A DNA stretch of 64,000 nt, from the NCBI RefSeq assembly GCF_000699445.3, contig NC_067196.1:32818616-32882615 (forward strand), written 5' to 3'. Position numbers and translations under genes: made by a program. Below, piece after piece: positions 63,635 to 64,000 of the stretch. The notes beneath the pieces are model-generated. The model searched no databases, was not told where the DNA came from, and saw only the letters and a program-made list of their open reading frames with translations. Source of the stretch: Schistosoma haematobium. Lineage: Eukaryota; Platyhelminthes; Trematoda; Strigeidida; Schistosomatidae. Within the stretch, counting starts at the first letter, position 1. Every line of letters starts with the position of its first letter.

Positions 63635-64000
63635 AAGCAGATGTAGCAGTAACTGCAAAGTACTTCACATTCTCTTCAGCAAGATTTGGGATGAAGAACA
63701 AGTATCAAAAGACTAGAAAGAAGGACTTCTGAACATAATACCTAAGGAAAGATATCTCAGCAACTGTGATAACTACAGGGGCATCACTCTTCTCTCAATA
63801 CCGGGAAAAGTCTTCAACAGAGTATTGTTAAACAGAATGAAGGACTCCGTAGACGCCCTACTTCGAGACCAACAGGCGGGATTCCGTAAAAATTGATAGC
63901 GTGGACAGAACAACACTATGGAAACTTCTTCGACACTACGGCGTGCCTCAGAAGATAGTCAATATCATACAGAACTCATATGATGGATTACACTGCAAAA
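63583..64000 (+). pseudogene. RTE reverse transcriptase remnant with internal deletion
   Basis: In three frames: SGKAAGPDNIPAETL, then LFSKIWDEEQVSKD followed by an in-frame TAG, NCDNYRGITLLSIPGKVFN and DQQAGFRK, then directly DSVDRTTLWKLLRHYG. About 35-45 codons, including motif A's first Asp, are missing at about 63890 between GFRK and DSVDR. The YADD box would lie beyond the window. Confidence 0.85.

Larger units (their letters stand above)
61864..64000 (+). mobile_element. Second-family RTE retrotransposon, 5' half, cut by window end
   Basis: Leader begins AGTTCCGCCTGGAGCCCCCC and matches the 122-bp fragment at 4758-4879. The ORF starts at 62051 and runs through endonuclease and the start of RT to the window edge. 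It belongs to a family clearly distinct from the element at 15547. Fragments of the RT 3' end at 37545 and 53655 appear to belong to this family. Confidence 0.9.

Overview
The window is AT-rich animal genomic DNA and almost certainly comes from a blood fluke (family Schistosomatidae, probably Schistosoma). Three things point there: short conserved coding exons separated by very long introns, many RTE-clade and Penelope-like retroelements, and tRNA-headed short elements carrying hammerhead ribozymes like the Sm-alpha retroposons known from schistosomes. The species cannot be settled from sequence alone.

One host gene is recognisable. Nine plus-strand exons between 332 and 26865 encode the C-terminal 406 residues of inosine-5'-monophosphate dehydrogenase (IMPDH). 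The first visible codon aligns with about residue 109 of the 514-residue human enzyme, so the first exon or exons lie upstream of the window. All splice phases agree. The last exon holds only 22 coding bases. A polyadenylation signal lies at 27177.

The introns are mostly transposon debris. Intron 3 holds two tandem Penelope-like (PLE) fragments, one split by a 122-bp RTE 5' fragment. Intron 4 holds an RTE 5'/3' fusion derivative, an Sm-alpha-like SINE and a PLE end with inverted arms. Intron 5 (10.3 kb) holds a nearly full-length RTE element inserted in a Ty3/Gypsy integrase gene. Intron 8 holds opposed Gypsy fragments and a hammerhead SINE.

From 27 to 64 kb I see no further host gene that I can defend. 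This stretch holds a PLE flanked by 200-bp inverted arms (34.8-36.3 kb), 3' fragments of a second RTE family (37.5 and 53.7 kb), a second RTE 5'/3' derivative with a 32-bp target duplication (42.5 kb), and possible LTRs (31.3 and 52.3 kb). A cluster of hammerhead-bearing SINEs, some palindromic, lies at 56.3-60.7 kb. The 5' half of a damaged second-family RTE element runs off the right edge.

The most interesting material is the set of tRNA-headed SINEs in which the tRNA-like promoter is followed by a hammerhead ribozyme. Several have complete conserved cores. Some units are built as head-to-head palindromes, yet a single target-site duplication flanks the whole unit, so the ribozyme is encoded on both strands of one insertion.
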